Shown one piece after another: positions 35,871 through 50,408 of a DNA stretch of 64,000 nucleotides. Under the pieces are notes generated by a model that did not search any database, was not told where the DNA came from, and worked only from the letters and a program-made list of their open reading frames with translations. Every line of letters begins with the position of its first letter. The stretch's first letter is position 1. Position numbers and translations under genes: made by a program. This DNA comes from Paragyromitra xinjiangensis (Eukaryota > Ascomycota > Pezizomycetes > Pezizales > Discinaceae): contig JBCAMK010000008.1 in NCBI GenBank assembly GCA_038503065.1, positions 1,178,001-1,242,000 on the forward strand, read 5' to 3'.

Positions 35871-38800
35871 GCTTTGCTCCTTCAGAGCAGATATTATCGT
35901 GAGTGTCGATGCCTTTGATGTCTCTTGTGCTGCTCGTAGGATGCGGTGTGCAGAGAGGAAGGGGTAGACTTCCCAGCTGGGTGTCTGGTAGACGACGAAA
36001 CGTGGTGCCGCTCAGTCTCGTATGCTAACTTTATCCCGAAGAGATTTGATAGGTGTGATATGTATTGACGTAGGTACCAGTCGATGGATCAGTGGCTTTT
36101 TTCCACTTTCCTGGTGCTGACTCCACAAACGGGACCGACGCTGAGTAGTTCCGGACGTATTGACGACGAGGCTAAAGGTGCACCAAGGGCAGGAGTAAAG
36201 CAAACGGAGATGGAGAGAGACCGATCAAAAGAGAAAAGGTCGATTCAAGGTGAAGATGGGGGAAGAGAGGGGGGAAGCAGCCGTGTACTGTAGAAGGCAA
36301 GATTACTGGTCTTGGAGCCAATGGAAACCGGCAGTATTGACTTTACGTAGACTAGGAGTTGTCTGTTTGTCTGCTACCTGTTTTCTTGATCCCAGTCTTT
36401 CTCTTTCCCTTTCCTTTCCTTTCTTTCTGTGTATTTCCCTCTCTCCCTTGATTGACGCTATGCTTATTTCACTGTTGGTGTGTAGGGAGGCGGAGGGAAG
36501 AGGCGGAGAAGTGCGATGGATGATGGGGGATGGGGCGGTCACGGTGAGCACGAGCAGCGGCGGCGCAGCGTGTGATGATAGAGACTCTAGTGGGGGGGGC
36601 AGCGGCGGGTCAAACACAGAAGCAGCCACAGCAATCAAGAAGAAGACTGTAGCAAGGTTGGCGCGTCCCGAGATACACGGCTAGCAGTTTGACGATGGAC
36701 GGACGAAGACACACTCATTCCTCACGAAAATACTGATGGCTGTGGGAGAGAGGCTAGGAGGGGGGAGGGAAAGGGATGCAGCGTCTGGTGGGTATGGGCA
36801 TGGAAATGGAATGGATGCTGCTGCTGCTGGTTTGGCGGTAGACAACGGTCCGGTATGGATCTGCTGTGGTGACGAAAGATGGAGGCAGGGGGGAGGGTTA
36901 CTCTGAGTCTCTCGGGAGGCCATGCGCCTGCTTCCTGGTCCGTTGTTGTGGTGTCGATGTCTCACGCTTCTACTTCTCCAACGCAATTTCGCAGTTTCAG
37001 CCGAAGCAGATAACGTCACTTCCGTCAAGGGTCCACTCATATTTCCATCCATACATCGGAAGCGCCCTTGTGTGCCCCTATAGCAGCGGCTCTTATGCTC
37101 TCCTCACCCTTCAGGAAATCGATCCACCCAACCTTTCTACGAAAAAAATAAAAAAAAACAAGTCCTGCTCAGGTATTTATTTGGGTTGAGAAATCACCTG
37201 TTGCCAGACACATTCTTTTTTTTTTCTCTCAGTATTTCAAGAAAAAAACACCCAGTCTTGGTGATCTCGTTTTGCTTACGAACCGAACGCGTACGGTCGT
37301 CGGGATAGACATAAACGTCGAGGAATTCCACCCTCCGGTTACCGCACGCTGTCGCGTGCCCAGTCGAATCTCTTCACTTTATCTGACCGGATTCGGCTGG
37401 TACCCATGAGTAAATAAATCTTGACCCAGATCTCCAGGATCATCATAACAATCTACAAGAGCGCGCGCTGCCTCGGTCCTTACCTCTTACCTTGCTAGTT
37501 ATACGAGACTCCAGAGCCGTTCTCGTGATCATGGGTTCTCAACAGAAAGACAACCAACGAGAAGGTGGAAATGGGAAATGGACTACACGAGTAGTGACTG
37601 GTGGGTGCAAGTACTCTACAGGTCTCACCAGCCTCAAGACAAGTATATCATGTGTACCTGCCCCACTGCCCCCCAACTTCGTAATGATCATCCAATAGAC
37701 TCCCGGCCGCTCTCCTTCCCCCCACAGAGGCAACCGTTGCTCTGCACAGACGTCACCGTCACAACCCCATGCGTGCCTTATGTAACTCAACTACCCTTTT
37801 GTCATCCTAACCTGGAGACGAGAAATAAAATATGCCCCCCCCGGTTTCCACAGAATCTGTCGCGTCTAATCAATTCCCCTATCGCCGCGCGTCAATCACT
37901 AGCCGAAACAACCGCCCATTTCTGGCCTCTTGAGTTCTCAGAGAAAAAAACCCGGGTTCTTCTCCCGGATGTTTCTCGGCTTAATTGACGGCCTTCGGAA
38001 TTCAGGCGAGTTTTTTTTAAAGCCGGCTGTGGCCAAAACACAAGCCCCCAAAATGTTTAATAATACAAAACATATAAGCTTCAACCGCTTCCCGTGTAAT
38101 AATTATCGCCAACTGAACCAAAATGATTAAAAAAGGTTCTCTCGTCGCCCTATGCATGTACGATCTTCGCCCGCCTCGACTGTAACCTGGAAAGGATCCT
38201 CCCCTTTACGATCAGACATGACCTCACCACACGCGTTCTCCATCGCCTCTCTGGAGTCTCACGACCCTACACGCTGTTTGTGGCGGTCAGATCTTACGGA
38301 ATATCCTCTCTTTCCGCGGCCGGCCCACAACAACACCCCCGCCCGGGGTACTCTGATAAACAGCGCGGTCAGGATTGCTCCCGTCAATCCAACGTCCACA
38401 GCAATTGATAAACAAGGCGTTATGTTATGTTAATGTTATGTAGGCCCTATCGGCTTACCACCTACCACACGCATATCTGAGCAAAATCTCGCAATCCTCC
38501 TTGCAAGTTGCACACCTCAAACCATCCCATGTAACAAACCCTTCACTTTTGACTCGCCTCTTGTCCCAGGTCAGATAAGCGACCATAAAAGGATGATCAC
38601 CTAAGCACCCTCCCTGCCAAAAATTCCTTTTCCTCCCTAAACACATGCACATCGCACGAGTGGAAATCAAAGCCAAGAGCAGAAAAGAAAAGGAAAGAAA
38701 AGAAGAAAAGAAAAAAAAAAGAGGACCCTGAATGTTGCTGCGCACATCCGTCGAATCGCTCGGGATTTTTTGGCAAAACTGCCGTGGAGTGCGGTCACCA

Positions 38801-41800
38801 TGCATGAAGGAGCGATATTGTATGACCCCTCTCCTCTCCATATGTGGTTGCCTTGGCGCTCTATTCGCTTTGCAACTGGCTACCCGACAATACCTTTGAA
38901 AACCGCCCTAGGCGTTCTTTCCGTGCGTCGCGTGCATACTCATCACCCTTCGCCAACAGCAAAGGAAAACGAAATTGCGTGCGTTGCGTTACGCTCGTCG
39001 ACGTCAAAGGCGGAATCTAGAGGAAGGAAGGACAAAATTAAAAAAAGGAAAATATAACAAACAAATAATGGAAAAAGTAACCAAAAAAATTCCTCACGAC
39101 GTTTCCCAAGAGATCTCTGGCTGGTGTTGAATCAACAAAACTGGGCTGCCACACAGGGCCACTCCCTCGCTAGTGTATAGTCTTGCAGTCGGCCGGTAGG
39201 ATGGGGTAGGTCTCGCTATCGACAAGAAAAAAAAAAAGTGGTGCCACTTTTTGTGATCAAGGTCTGGAACCAGGGAGACTAAATATTAAGCGAAGCTCGA
39301 TTTGACCACGAACATCTCCAGACAGGATGATCAGAAATTGTCTACAGAAACAAGATTTTGTCACAAAAAGAGGGGTTAGAAACAATACATGTAAGTATGC
39401 CCACCGAGCAAAGAAAAAAAAGCCGCTCGCCAAAATCGAGGGTCCATAGCCGATAATTCGCTAGCTCTGTAAATCATGAAAAATAAATACCGCGAACTTC
39501 TGTCTTTCCCCTGGGTGTAAATTCCGTTGCGGCTTGAAGCGTTCAATGGTAACCCAATTGAAACAAAATTGACACGCTGTGGGCCATTAGTTTTGCCCCG
39601 CGGGTTGTTGAGGCTTGTAAACGATTCCTGTGCTACAATACACACCAACTCCCAACTCGCAAGTCACACTCGGAGTCAACAAATGGGGGAATATTTCGTT
39701 GCACCGCAGATACATCATAATCAGACCACTTCAACTGGAAGAGTGACCTCTCAACACCCAAACCTGTTGGATGTTGTGACTGCTGCCAGCCCTTTTTTCC
39801 TGGTATGACAACCCCCTCCGGGTAGCGGCGAGACAAACACCAATTTGAAAGTGTATCACTAAACAACCCTTCCCCCTTCTTTTTCTGACAGAACGTTTCC
39901 AGAGAAAAACAAAAAACAAAGATCACAATTCTCCAGCGCTTCCCGAGATGGCATCTTGTGACTGGCATTGTTACTCGTCGCGCACATGTGCACTCATATA
40001 TACCAATCACTCGCAATTATGCCCCATGCTCTCCGAAGCATTATCCAATCAAGTAGAAAATCTATGTCGCTAGTGCACAGCTGTCTAAAAGAGGTGATAA
40101 TGATTCCTACACAGGACGGTAAAGTTGGATGGGCTAGGATTGATTTCGAGTGGTTGTGCCACACTAGCACAGACGAACACTTAGCTGTATCGTGCATTAT
40201 CGTCTTTGATAGCTACCGCTTACTCGAATACTTTAGAGATATCGCCAGAAGTCACAGGTTTTAGCAATCAAAGGATCACAATTCTGCAATAGATTATCTT
40301 TGTGGCTAAATATGGTCTCCACTACCCCTCTCGCCTTAACTGAGGAACATTCAACTGAGTGCTTGGTAACACTGTGCCAGAGATGTACCGGTTGTACCGT
40401 GAGAGAGTTCCTTTCGTACTGCTGAGCGGAGTTTAGCCTATCTGGTGATTCGGAGACTGTTGCTTAAAGTCAAACTTCAGGGGCAGGTTTATTCACTCAT
40501 CATAATCGATAAACTCGAGCACAACACCATAGGGGGCATAATGATATTACAAGGTACAATAATACCTACTTTGCACCCTGGGAGAGCACTATCTATTGGG
40601 CTGTATCAAAATCTATCGAATATTCCATTTCCCCCGTTCTGATAACGGGAGCGTGGTCGTAGCGACGATCCGGAGGCATCAGTATCATGATTGCTTTGAT
40701 GCAGCCGTCCGAGATTGTGGGGTGCAAGGCATGAAAATGTACCAAATCCGTGATAGAAGCAACATCGTGAAACGCTTCCCGTGCGGGGGTCCGCAGTAGA
40801 TACTCGTCACACCGTCAGAAGGTTGGGATAAGCCTGGGAGAACAACTTATCACAAAAATCTCCCATGTCGATGATCTACTTCCGCTCAGTCAACCAATGA
40901 TTGTTTAGAATTGAATCGTTTATTTACATGCAGTTACCCCTGTGGGCTCTCGGGCTGCAGACTAGGTGGGGAATATTTGGCATATGTGTATTCTAGAGCA
41001 CGATGGCACATTAATTTCATACACAGGCTAGGCGTGGGTTCTGTGAAGAAGAGGTGGACTCTATTTCGCCCTTCTGAGCGCATGCCATTACTTTTTGGTT
41101 TAGAAGGTAACAAGCCTACTCTACTGGTTGAGCATTTGTCACATGCTATCTTTTGATTATGGCGCTAGTGTCGCCAATGGTGCGCTTAATGCCCCCAACG
41201 ACGAAAGACCTAGGATGCTTGCAGGAGGGTTTTCAGTGGATTTTGAAGATACACGTACTATTATTTAGTCTTAGTTGAAGCCAAGATGCTTTCTCCGAAG
41301 CATGGTTTGAGGAGCATCTTCTCCGACCCAATCATAATCATAATCAAAATCCTGCTGCCAGTACAACAGTCTGTTTTGTGTTGTTTCTCCTGATCTATTC
41401 ATGGCTGTTGGTCTCAACGGTAGGAAATGTGCTCGTACTAGCTATTAGCCTCGGACAGTTCTTGCGTGAATAATTAAGTTGCGGAGATACGGAGAATCAA
41501 ATTGGACATGCTGCTGAGTAGGGTGTGGATTCGGAGTCTGAGATTGTTCAGAGAACTTTAATGTCGTGATCTGGAACATAATCGATCTTGGAAAAGATAT
41601 TCAGGAACTAGGGTGATGCTCGGAGCTCACGCACATACATACATGCAATCCTACTCTAGAGTACATGTACGTATCCATTCCGCGACGCACATCACCTGAA
41701 GGCTGAGGTTGATGAGGGTTGTGTGCATGTTAATTGTTGAAACGGAATTGCAGACGGAAAAACAACTCACGCTAAAGAAGCAAATTTCGGGCGTCCTCTC

Positions 41801-44800
41801 CGCCTTCCATTGCTCTTCGACGCTTGTGCACGTGGCAAGCATACGATTTCTTCCAGAACCGCTAGTCTGTGCCACCAGCTTTATATTGATCTTTAGTGCG
41901 GAATCGGTCTTTCTTTCCCAAAAACTGACAACACTTCCCTTTTCACTGGCTATGGTTTCGTATCGACGATTCGAAGGAGAGTTTTCGTGGTAAGTGCTCC
42001 GCAATTCCCCACCGAAGCTATCGTTAAGAACTGCTTTGGCAAGCATCCTGGTAACGTTACATAATTCCCCATAAACAGCGTCACGGTGTAAAGTAGGGAC
42101 ATCCTGACCCATAGAATTTCTCAATATCACTTTCAAGGAAAATTTTCGTATACAAATCCCTGGAGGTGGGGTGTCTCGGCTTTGTGACCCTAATCGCGGA
42201 AAAACTTTTCTTCGAAACGTTCCGTGTTCCGGATTCTGTTATCGTAATTTACGCAGAATTAAAGGAAGTTTATTAAAAACCTAAAGACTTTCTGTGGTCA
42301 ATGTCCAGCGGATGTGAAGTACCCGATCTCAATGTCATAAGCTACATGCCCAGCCTTTTTTTTGAGCATGTCAAGATTTGACAGTAGCGCGTCACTAAGG
42401 AACCTGGTCCGTCCTAGCTTGCAGTTCGAATAACTTCGTGTATTTAAGCTTTCTGTGGAACCTACTCTTCTGGTTGGACTGCGCCGGAAAGGATCTGGTC
42501 CGATTTGATGCCGTTCTGGTATAAGGCTTACAATCTTCTAACAGCTGTTCAAATATCGGAGGCTAAAAATGACACGGATCCCCTGTGATAACATGATGTT
42601 GAGGTGGACATGTAACCCGCATGCACCAATTGCAAGGCTTTTACTGCGTATCTTGTGTATGTACATTCGTTAATTCTCATAGGGAGAGAAATGCCTAAAG
42701 TCCTTGTTCCGATGCCCACGTGGTTGGAATTCTCCAAACACGCTCGCTGCTTTTTGACAGAAAGCGTTAATTTCGGTTTTAAATAGAGCCGCGTCGTGTA
42801 TTGGGCGGAAAGTCAATGTAAGTGACTGTTACAGAAAAATTTAACAGAAACAAGACTTATTATTTAACTTCGAATTACCTTGTTGTCAGGCGTCTTTGCT
42901 GAGCCTGCGACTACTATGTTTTTTCCTGCTCAGCAGGAAGTCCTGGTCATGGGATCCTTGATCGCATATTGCCGAGTTGTTGGGACGAGGATCCATATGT
43001 TCTTCTAAATTTGAAGTAAGATTTACCATCGCCAGGCCATCCTCAAGCGGGGAGGTCGCTTCAACCTCGTTGTTTTTTTCTTTCTTCGAGAATACCTAGT
43101 TCTCCCGAGGATATGGTCATCTGAGGTTCTGTCAGAGGCAACCTCTTGCTATGCAGGGACCCAGGGAGTTTGGTAATACCCTACCATATCCCCCGTAAAA
43201 CATGCAATAACTTCCATCACATACCGAGCTCGTGGTACAGATGTAAAGGTAAGCCTCTTACCGGTTGGTGAAAAGATGGTAGATCTGAGATCGTGAGGGG
43301 TCAAGACTTGCGCTATTTCCGCGTTTTACCGACCACGCGTAAGGCGAGATTAAAATAAGAAAGTGTATTTTTTTTGAACCTGTGAGGTTACAAGTTTGGG
43401 GAGCCCTGAGGGTGAGAGGAGTCATCTAAACTAACCAGTTATAGCGATTCTGCATTTGTGGTCTCGCGTGCAACTCCACATATATTGGTAGTGTTCGGAG
43501 ATATTTAGGGATAGTGGCCGGAATACTACTCCAGTTGTACTTATTGTGGCGTTTTTGACCTGAACTAAAGAACTGCGGCCCTTGGCCCGGGCCGTGATAG
43601 AATTCCACGAGGCTGCGTGCAGCAAGCCTTTTGGCACGAGTTTATTTCTGAGGGCAGGGCTGAGAATGGGGCTAGTAACGATCAAGGAATCGAACACCTT
43701 GAATAAAGTTAGGTCTTTTTCCGATGGTATTAATAAGTAACAATATGTACCCGCACACTTGGAGGCCTTGGAAAAACGACTGGCATAGAGATGCCTTGCC
43801 TAGTCTTGAATGTAATGATAGCGTGTGCAAGTTTTGCTAATTCTTCGATAGCATGCTTTAGCCGAAGTGCTAAGAGGGTTCATAGTTATTTCAATAATTA
43901 TTGGTAGCCATCTATATGTATTTAAGATACGAAAGGGATCACCTTTCTTAATTATGTTTTTAGAGAACTATATTCCAGTTCTGCGAGAGACTGAGAAGGT
44001 GCAAATACCTGACTTCTGGGTCCCAAAAATCGGGGGTTTTAGATGCGGAAAAATTGTGCAGTAGTTTTCGTGTAATAGATAGATGTACACGTCATGATCA
44101 CTTCCTATCTTGCATATTGACGCTGTCCTGAGTTACTAGGATTGATCATTCAACGCAAAATTGATACTATGTTTTATTCTTTGCCTTGGGTGATGGGGGA
44201 TTGGTACTTCAAATCTACATAATCCTATCGTAGTGGAGTGGGATTGATTTGTAGTTCGAGAGCTGTGGTATGGAGGCCCTTGAGAAGAGGGCTGCAACAG
44301 GGTTCGAATTGAGGTTATGGGGTTTGATGGATAAAAGTGAATTCATCCATGTAAATTACGGCTAGGTGGATATCTTCCTGTTCAGCAAGTGTATGCTTGT
44401 ATTTCGAGTGATTTGTCATGATAGTGGCCATGGGTATGCACACATCAGAACGGCCGTCTACGGTGATGATAGGGTTTTCTTGGTCTGGGGGCGAACACCT
44501 TGTTAGCTTATCGCTATAAGATCTTACTGGTATCGTTATCGGAACGCTGTAGTGCTTATTTGGTAGGTTGCAATTGGTAACTATTGCAGGCCAAATGAAC
44601 GTCATTGAGGCTTTAGTCATACTGATTTACTAACACTATTCGCTAGATTGCCCTATATCCAATCTTACTCACCAAACAAACCGTACCACGCTTAAGTGAC
44701 AATGTTGTTTCTCTTGATGTATCCCTTCGTCTGTAAGAAATTGAGGGCTATATTCGCTTCGTTTTCGAAAATCTGAACAACCACTGCCCCATAGTATGCG

Positions 44801-47800
44801 ATAAATCAAGGAAAGTATATTCACTATCAACCAAAGCCTTTGTAGAGGTAGCGGCAAGAATAGTGGCTGTTGAGCTTCCCCTAAACGAAAACTTATGATA
44901 AAAATTGAGGACGGTAACGTCCTTGATTTGGGGTTTTACAGACCATGGGATACTAAGCGAGGTATATTATATTAGAGATGTTGTGTTCTGTTTATTAATA
45001 TATTGTTGTTTCGAAATTGATTTGATCTAGGCTAGCAACTGCTGCCCTAGCTTAGGTAGGAGAGAAGACCAGCAGTTGGCTTCGGAATTATCATTCTAAT
45101 CACCATTCCACCGGTATCGGCCGCCGTTGGGTAGGATCAGGATTGCAAATCTTCAACAATGATCATGGACGCATTGTAATCCTATTAACGAGAGGGCTCT
45201 AGCTTCCTCTCTACATGATGTTTTGGTCCTTGCTTCGTTACTACTTTAGTTGCATATCAAACCGTACCAAATCTCAGCAAGAGGGAGGCAGTGTCAGATT
45301 ATTGCTCGGCTGATATGACTAACGCTGATCAGTCCTTCTATATCTCACTTAACTTTAGGCGCCGCGCGTATTGCTTCAGTTAACTTGCTGCCATAGGACT
45401 AAAACCACGGGCCGCAGGGTGTGACAACATATGATGATCATTGACAATGGATACTCATAGGCGCTTGATTGACTGATTGATAATCCATACACGTATCCAA
45501 CCCCGTAGCTTACAGCCGCCCAGCCTAGCACGTAAGAAACCTCCAAAGGTCATAATCCTTGGAACGACATGCTTAGATGTTCTTATTTGAAAGAATCTCG
45601 GCTATGACTGACACCGTGGCGGGCCAACAAGGCCTGCAGTATGTTTCGAGGATAATCATTGCTAACGTTGGCCAAAAGAAGAGAGGATCATCAGCTGAAG
45701 CATCAGCACCTCGCGCTGATCCTACCTGTTGCATTACACCGACTTTTATTGGAGGGAACCAATCTGATAGCCGCCAACCGGCCTCTCTAGAAGGTCCGAG
45801 AAAGTTGCCTAATCCTAAGACTTCACGGTGCCCCGCTCGGCTCAAGTATTGAAAGTTCTATTGAGCAAGATCGTGAGGCTGAGGTTCTAGAAATGTATTG
45901 TGTATACGGCTATTCAGGCATGGGTATACTGATTATACTATTTGGTTCTGGGAGTTTGAGGGAACTACCGAACTCCTTCTCACTTGTCTATGCGGGTATC
46001 TTTAACTTTATCGGGGGATCGCGGGTTGGCCCGGGAATTAGCTGAATGTGGAGACATTGGTTTTTGGGATGGGTATATATACCAACAAGGATAAAGGGGG
46101 ATAGTTTTCGTGACGTGAGAGGTTCTAGAGCCTCGGTGCAGGGGACTTCAAATTTAGTCGCTATAGTATCGTTGTGGGGTTTTCCCGGGGAGTTGTCAGG
46201 GTAACAAATACTCTGTCAGCTAGGGAATAAATTACCAGTAGAAGTAGTTGGCATCTTATGTGGGTCAGGTACATGACTCGAGCGAGGTCACCATTGATGT
46301 GTGGCTGCTGCAGTGGGCCAATACCAAGAGAGTATCAACTAATTTAAGATGTTTGTGGAAGTGGGGAAGAAATAATATATGTGGGTCTCGTGGAAGCTGA
46401 AAGACTCCCTACTCTCTGTAATCAGTTCAGATTACTGGAGGCTTAGCGCCACATCAACGGTGCTCCTGGGATTTTGTGGTGGGTGCTTATATCTTGGCAA
46501 CTAATCGTTTCAATGGAGCTATAGTGATTAAATTCATCCTTCTGCCTTTGCAGGCGGCACTAAGGCATGGCACCGTATGAGTGTGTGAAGTGCAAGTACA
46601 TTTTTTAGAGATATATCTTTTATATCTCGGTCGCAAGGATGGGGCAGAGTCAAAGGTCCTTGGCCGGTGAGTGGGGTTTTGGTGGAGTATAGTGAATGTG
46701 GAAACACTTGGCTATCACGCTACTTCAGCATAGCTGTCGCCTAAGGGGAGGGAGAGAAGGCAAAAGTACCGGCACCGGTACAGCTTCTCGCATGGCCGTG
46801 ACCATTACTCGACATGTGTTATGAACTAATTAGGAAGTATGGGCGGTTTTACCGGATCTTAATCAGTATTCTGAGTGTGATGTAGGCTATAATTGGGGTT
46901 TGATGATTTCCTTTTGCCCCCTCTTAGTTATTTCTTCATCTTCTCCTTTCTTGCATCATCTCTCTACTAGTAATACTTTCGAAAGCTATTCCTGTGTTTA
47001 GAATACTCCAGGCTTTCTAAGCGTAGATAGGAGATTACTTTATCTCTATTTAATTAAATCTGACGCTTATCGTGGGTGCCTGCTCTTGGTTCTAGAAGGT
47101 TATGTCGTGTAATTCTGATTACTAGCTTTTGGGTGTACCCGGGTTTTTGCCTGTTAGGCTTCGATGCTTGGCGCTAAGGTTCTTACGAACATCCTAGTTT
47201 GTGACGGTCTAGTGCCTTTTAGACCCCAGTATCATAAAGTCTCGAAAGAGCCGCCAGACGAATGTTAAAATAGTGGTACATATTAGCAGGAAGTGATTGT
47301 TTTTATTGCCATCAGTCTTCTGACTAATCAGATCCCTTACAAACCGGCACGCATTCTAATACCGCCTAAGTGTTTCTTTTAAACCCCTATAGCTATAGTA
47401 CTGTGTATGCACCCCACTTCTTTGGCTTACCATATTACCTTGTGAATGAGGAACGAATGTGGTTCTTGCCCCACCCTTATAAAGCTTCTGAAGCTATTCG
47501 AAACTATCGAGAGTTAATTGTTGGCTAGATACGGAGGTTTTCGGTTTAGTATTTAGTCTTGTTTGGTGTGAGCGCGTTTCTTCTTGGCAAGATGGTGCAG
47601 TTTCTGTCGTGGGGGGGGGTTTCTTTTAGGATAGTCACCATGGGCCAGACCTCCAGCTGATACTAATTCATCATCTGCACGATTTTAGGTAGTGAATGAC
47701 TTTCTTATAATCTATTGCACCTTTTTCTTTCCACATCGGCGATGTTACCATGTTTGGAGACTTTACTGTGCACAAGATATCACTCGACCCTGGATCTTTC

Positions 47801-50324
47801 TAACTAAGGTCATATGTTGGTGTCGCAACGGGTTCTTTGGGAATGCGCGATTTATGTCTGGTGTGTGGATGTGGTGAAGGAAAGATGCCGGTAACATCCA
47901 GCCTATGTTCTGTGGGGGTTTTTTGCAGTTGTGGGGAATGGTATAGCCAAGTACGTGCCTCTCAGGTTGGTTGAAGTTTGAATAAGACCGGGCTGGGCTC
48001 GGAAAATAGAGGGCTCTGAACTGCAGCTTAGGATGCCTATTGTGGCTAAACAGTAGAACAACGCTATAATCAAATGTGGGGGGTGGATTAGCAATGAGTT
48101 TCTCAGGCTTTCTCTCATAGATTTATGCAGGGTGAACAATATATTACCGGGTTTGCTCTCTTGGTACTGGAAAGTTCCGGAGACAATATCGTACGTCTCA
48201 GCTACCGATTAAAGTGTTATCTAAAACTGTGCTTAATTACAGGTTAATGTTAAGGTTTGAAACATGTTTACGCTAGCGTCGACCTTATCCTTTGCGACCC
48301 TTACGAAGTATTTTTGGGCTATATCATGTAAATTAGTGATGTTATAATTGGTGGAAGTCGAGGCCGAGATCATCTGAGTGAGTTCGTTGAAGTCCTTGGC
48401 AAACGATATTGGCAGAACCTTAGACTTCCTGCCGTGGGGTCGCGGGAGTTTACGAACCTCAATGCCAAGCTTCAGAGTCTAGGCATGACATAGGGGACGG
48501 GAATAGAAGGAAGCTGGAATGTCTTCGATAAAATAGCGCAAGAGATCGGGAGAACAGAGTGTGTCAAGTGGCACATAGTGTTCCTTGTAGGTGGGTTATC
48601 CACTTCCCAATTTTAGTTTCGAAGTTAACACCCGGCAATGTTTCCCCATTCTTATATTTGCGGCGTTCGTAGAGGGCTTCCAGTAGCTCGGTGACATTGG
48701 CAACAATATAAATCTAGAGCTGTTAGGGTACGTACTGTGGTGTTCGGTGGGGGAGAAGGTATGACGAGGCCCTGCTAAGTTTGACTTTGACAATATTAAC
48801 TTAGCAGAAAGCTTTATCCTCTCCACTATTCTGGGGTCTTAGTTAGCTATATTCATTGTTGGGCACTAACTCTAGAACGTGTTCATCCATGGATACCAAG
48901 AGTCGGTCTCATTAGCCGTAACTATCAACCAGGTAATGATCTGCCTTCGAGACGCAGGGTTCGGCTTGTCATCCAGGATCACTCTGCATGTGGAACAAAC
49001 CCACGATTAGTAAAAAAATCGTCGAACGACTATCGATCGTATGTCTTTGGTATCTTTCCGAACATCCGAATCCTTCGGATTTGCATTTGTCGTGCATAAT
49101 CCGGCAGACCGGTTAAGCATTCCCGTACTATTGCATTAGACGCTAAATCACCGATGCTTTCATTTTCATATTGAGAACTCATTATCAATCATGCTATATA
49201 GGTGGGGCCTTTGCCCGGGCCCGAGTCCGAGGCCGGAGGAAAAATAAACGTTAAAAGATCCATATTAGGCGCCCGACCGCTTTTCGGGGTAGACTAATCC
49301 GCCTGTAGATAGAAGATAGGAAGACCGAAAAAAATTGGAGTAGTTATCGAAAAGAAGGGGAGAAAGCGCCGGCCGGCACTTGGACCGAAAGTGCTATTTC
49401 TTGCAGAAAGAAACCCGTATCGAGGCCCATATTTGTGGTAGGACGGCCGGCTTCGAGGGTATTGCTTATGCCAATACCGTGTGACATTCACAGACCAAGA
49501 CGGCTTTGACGGCTTCGCAGAAGTCTTTCCGATGATCTACACAACTTTCGCAGACGCCACTTGGTAGGTCTGAAACAAATCGAGGGGGAAAAAATTACGG
49601 CATGGAGGTTGCGCGAATTATTGAAGTGGTGGTCTTCACAATGCGCCTAATGGAAGAGTTTGAGTTTGACGTTAACGTTGGGTTATAGGCCGAGATGTGC
49701 TATAGCTAGAGGGGCAAACTATAGCAACATATAAGTGGGGTCTTTGCAGATGAGTGATAGCTATAGGTAGAGGGGGTTAAGAATAAGGGTGTGGCTGCGC
49801 AAATTGAGGTAGAGGTATGATATTGCTTAAGCTTGTCTTTAGTCGTGAGTAACCCTAACCAGGACCGGCTGAAATAAATCATGGGCTGGCTTAAAGATGA
49901 CTAAAACTTGCTCTATGGATAAAAACTTCTGTCCTTATTCAGCGTCTTTGTTTACCGTGGAGGAGCAGCCCTGAAACGAACTCATTTGGACGCGTAGATC
50001 TTCCGAAGAACCTGAAAGCTATTCATTTATTCGCGCTGTATAGGATTAGATGGGTCACGTCTATGTATTCATATGCAGTTTCTCTACCCTAAGTGATCAA
50101 ACTATATCTTGCTACATGCATCCTTCTGCACCGACCATTTCAGGAACCCTACCTTTCTACAGGTACAACTACATCTTTAACACTCACTAACCACTGCCTC
50201 CCACTTGGGTTTCTTCCGGTATGGATTCTTAAACCCCTAGACTACTACAGCTCACTCTTAACCTAAGCTCTTCTTTTTGGAAAGAAAAAAGGAAGGAAGC
50301 ACCTAAAAAAATGATGGATAATCT
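35871..50324. other. 14.5-kb gene desert
   Basis: No convincing protein gene. 36200-37250 is GC-rich and low-complexity with long CT-rich runs (36390-36440 on the plus strand) and GGC/GCT simple repeats. 38680-38725 is an A/G run. 41280-41330 has an AAGATGCT/AGCATCTT hairpin followed by ATCATA repeats. From 42.2 kb the DNA is AT-rich and featureless by eye. One possible relic frame lies at 41651-42136 (listed separately). Degraded transposons are likely but no intact transposase, reverse transcriptase or LTR was seen. Confidence 0.55.
41651..42136 (-). pseudogene. Possible coding relic with intron-like segment
   Basis: A 161-codon minus-strand frame contains a mixed, non-repetitive sequence (for example SEKGSVVSFWERKTDSALKI). 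Within it, a GTGAGT...CTTCAG segment around 41701-41775 looks like an intron whose removal would keep the frame to the final CTLE. I recognise no family. It could be a fragment of a decayed gene or a chance frame in the desert. Confidence 0.2.
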
Positions 50325-50408
50325 TGAATCAGCCGGGAATCGAACCCGGGTCGGGCGCAAATCATCTGAAGATGGCAAGCGCCCGTGATACCCCTACACC
50401 ACTGAATC
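50325..50408 (-). tRNA. tRNA gene with short intron, probable anticodon GCC (Gly), copy A
   Basis: An 84-nt cloverleaf including discriminator A: acceptor GATTCAG/CTGATTC, D-arm GTGTAGGGGTATCAC, anticodon stem GGCGC/GCGCC, T-arm CCGGGTTCGATTCCCGG. The anticodon loop is too long by 13 nt. Reading TT-GCC-A before the insert places the intron at the canonical 37/38 position, and CATC/GATG then forms the expected anticodon-intron helix. Isotype is uncertain: the Glu/Gln-like D-arm and A2:T71 pair are atypical for Gly, and position 3:70 is a T:T mismatch. A seven-T Pol III terminator (50304-50310) follows. The same sequence occurs inverted at 51449-51532. Confidence 0.8.

Noticed and set aside
36250..37052. 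Open frames of 111-144 codons on both strands
   Set aside because: They arise from CT/GA-rich low-complexity DNA and translate to Ser/Leu/Pro or Gly runs without protein character.
40408..40421. Minus-strand AGTACGAAAGGAAC resembles the sarcin-ricin loop core of large-subunit rRNA
   Set aside because: The flanks on both sides do not match nuclear, mitochondrial or bacterial LSU rRNA as I know them, so a short chance match is more likely.
45573..45852. Overlapping 90-codon frames on both strands in the desert
   Set aside because: Mirror-image open frames of similar length with no recognisable motif; likely chance.
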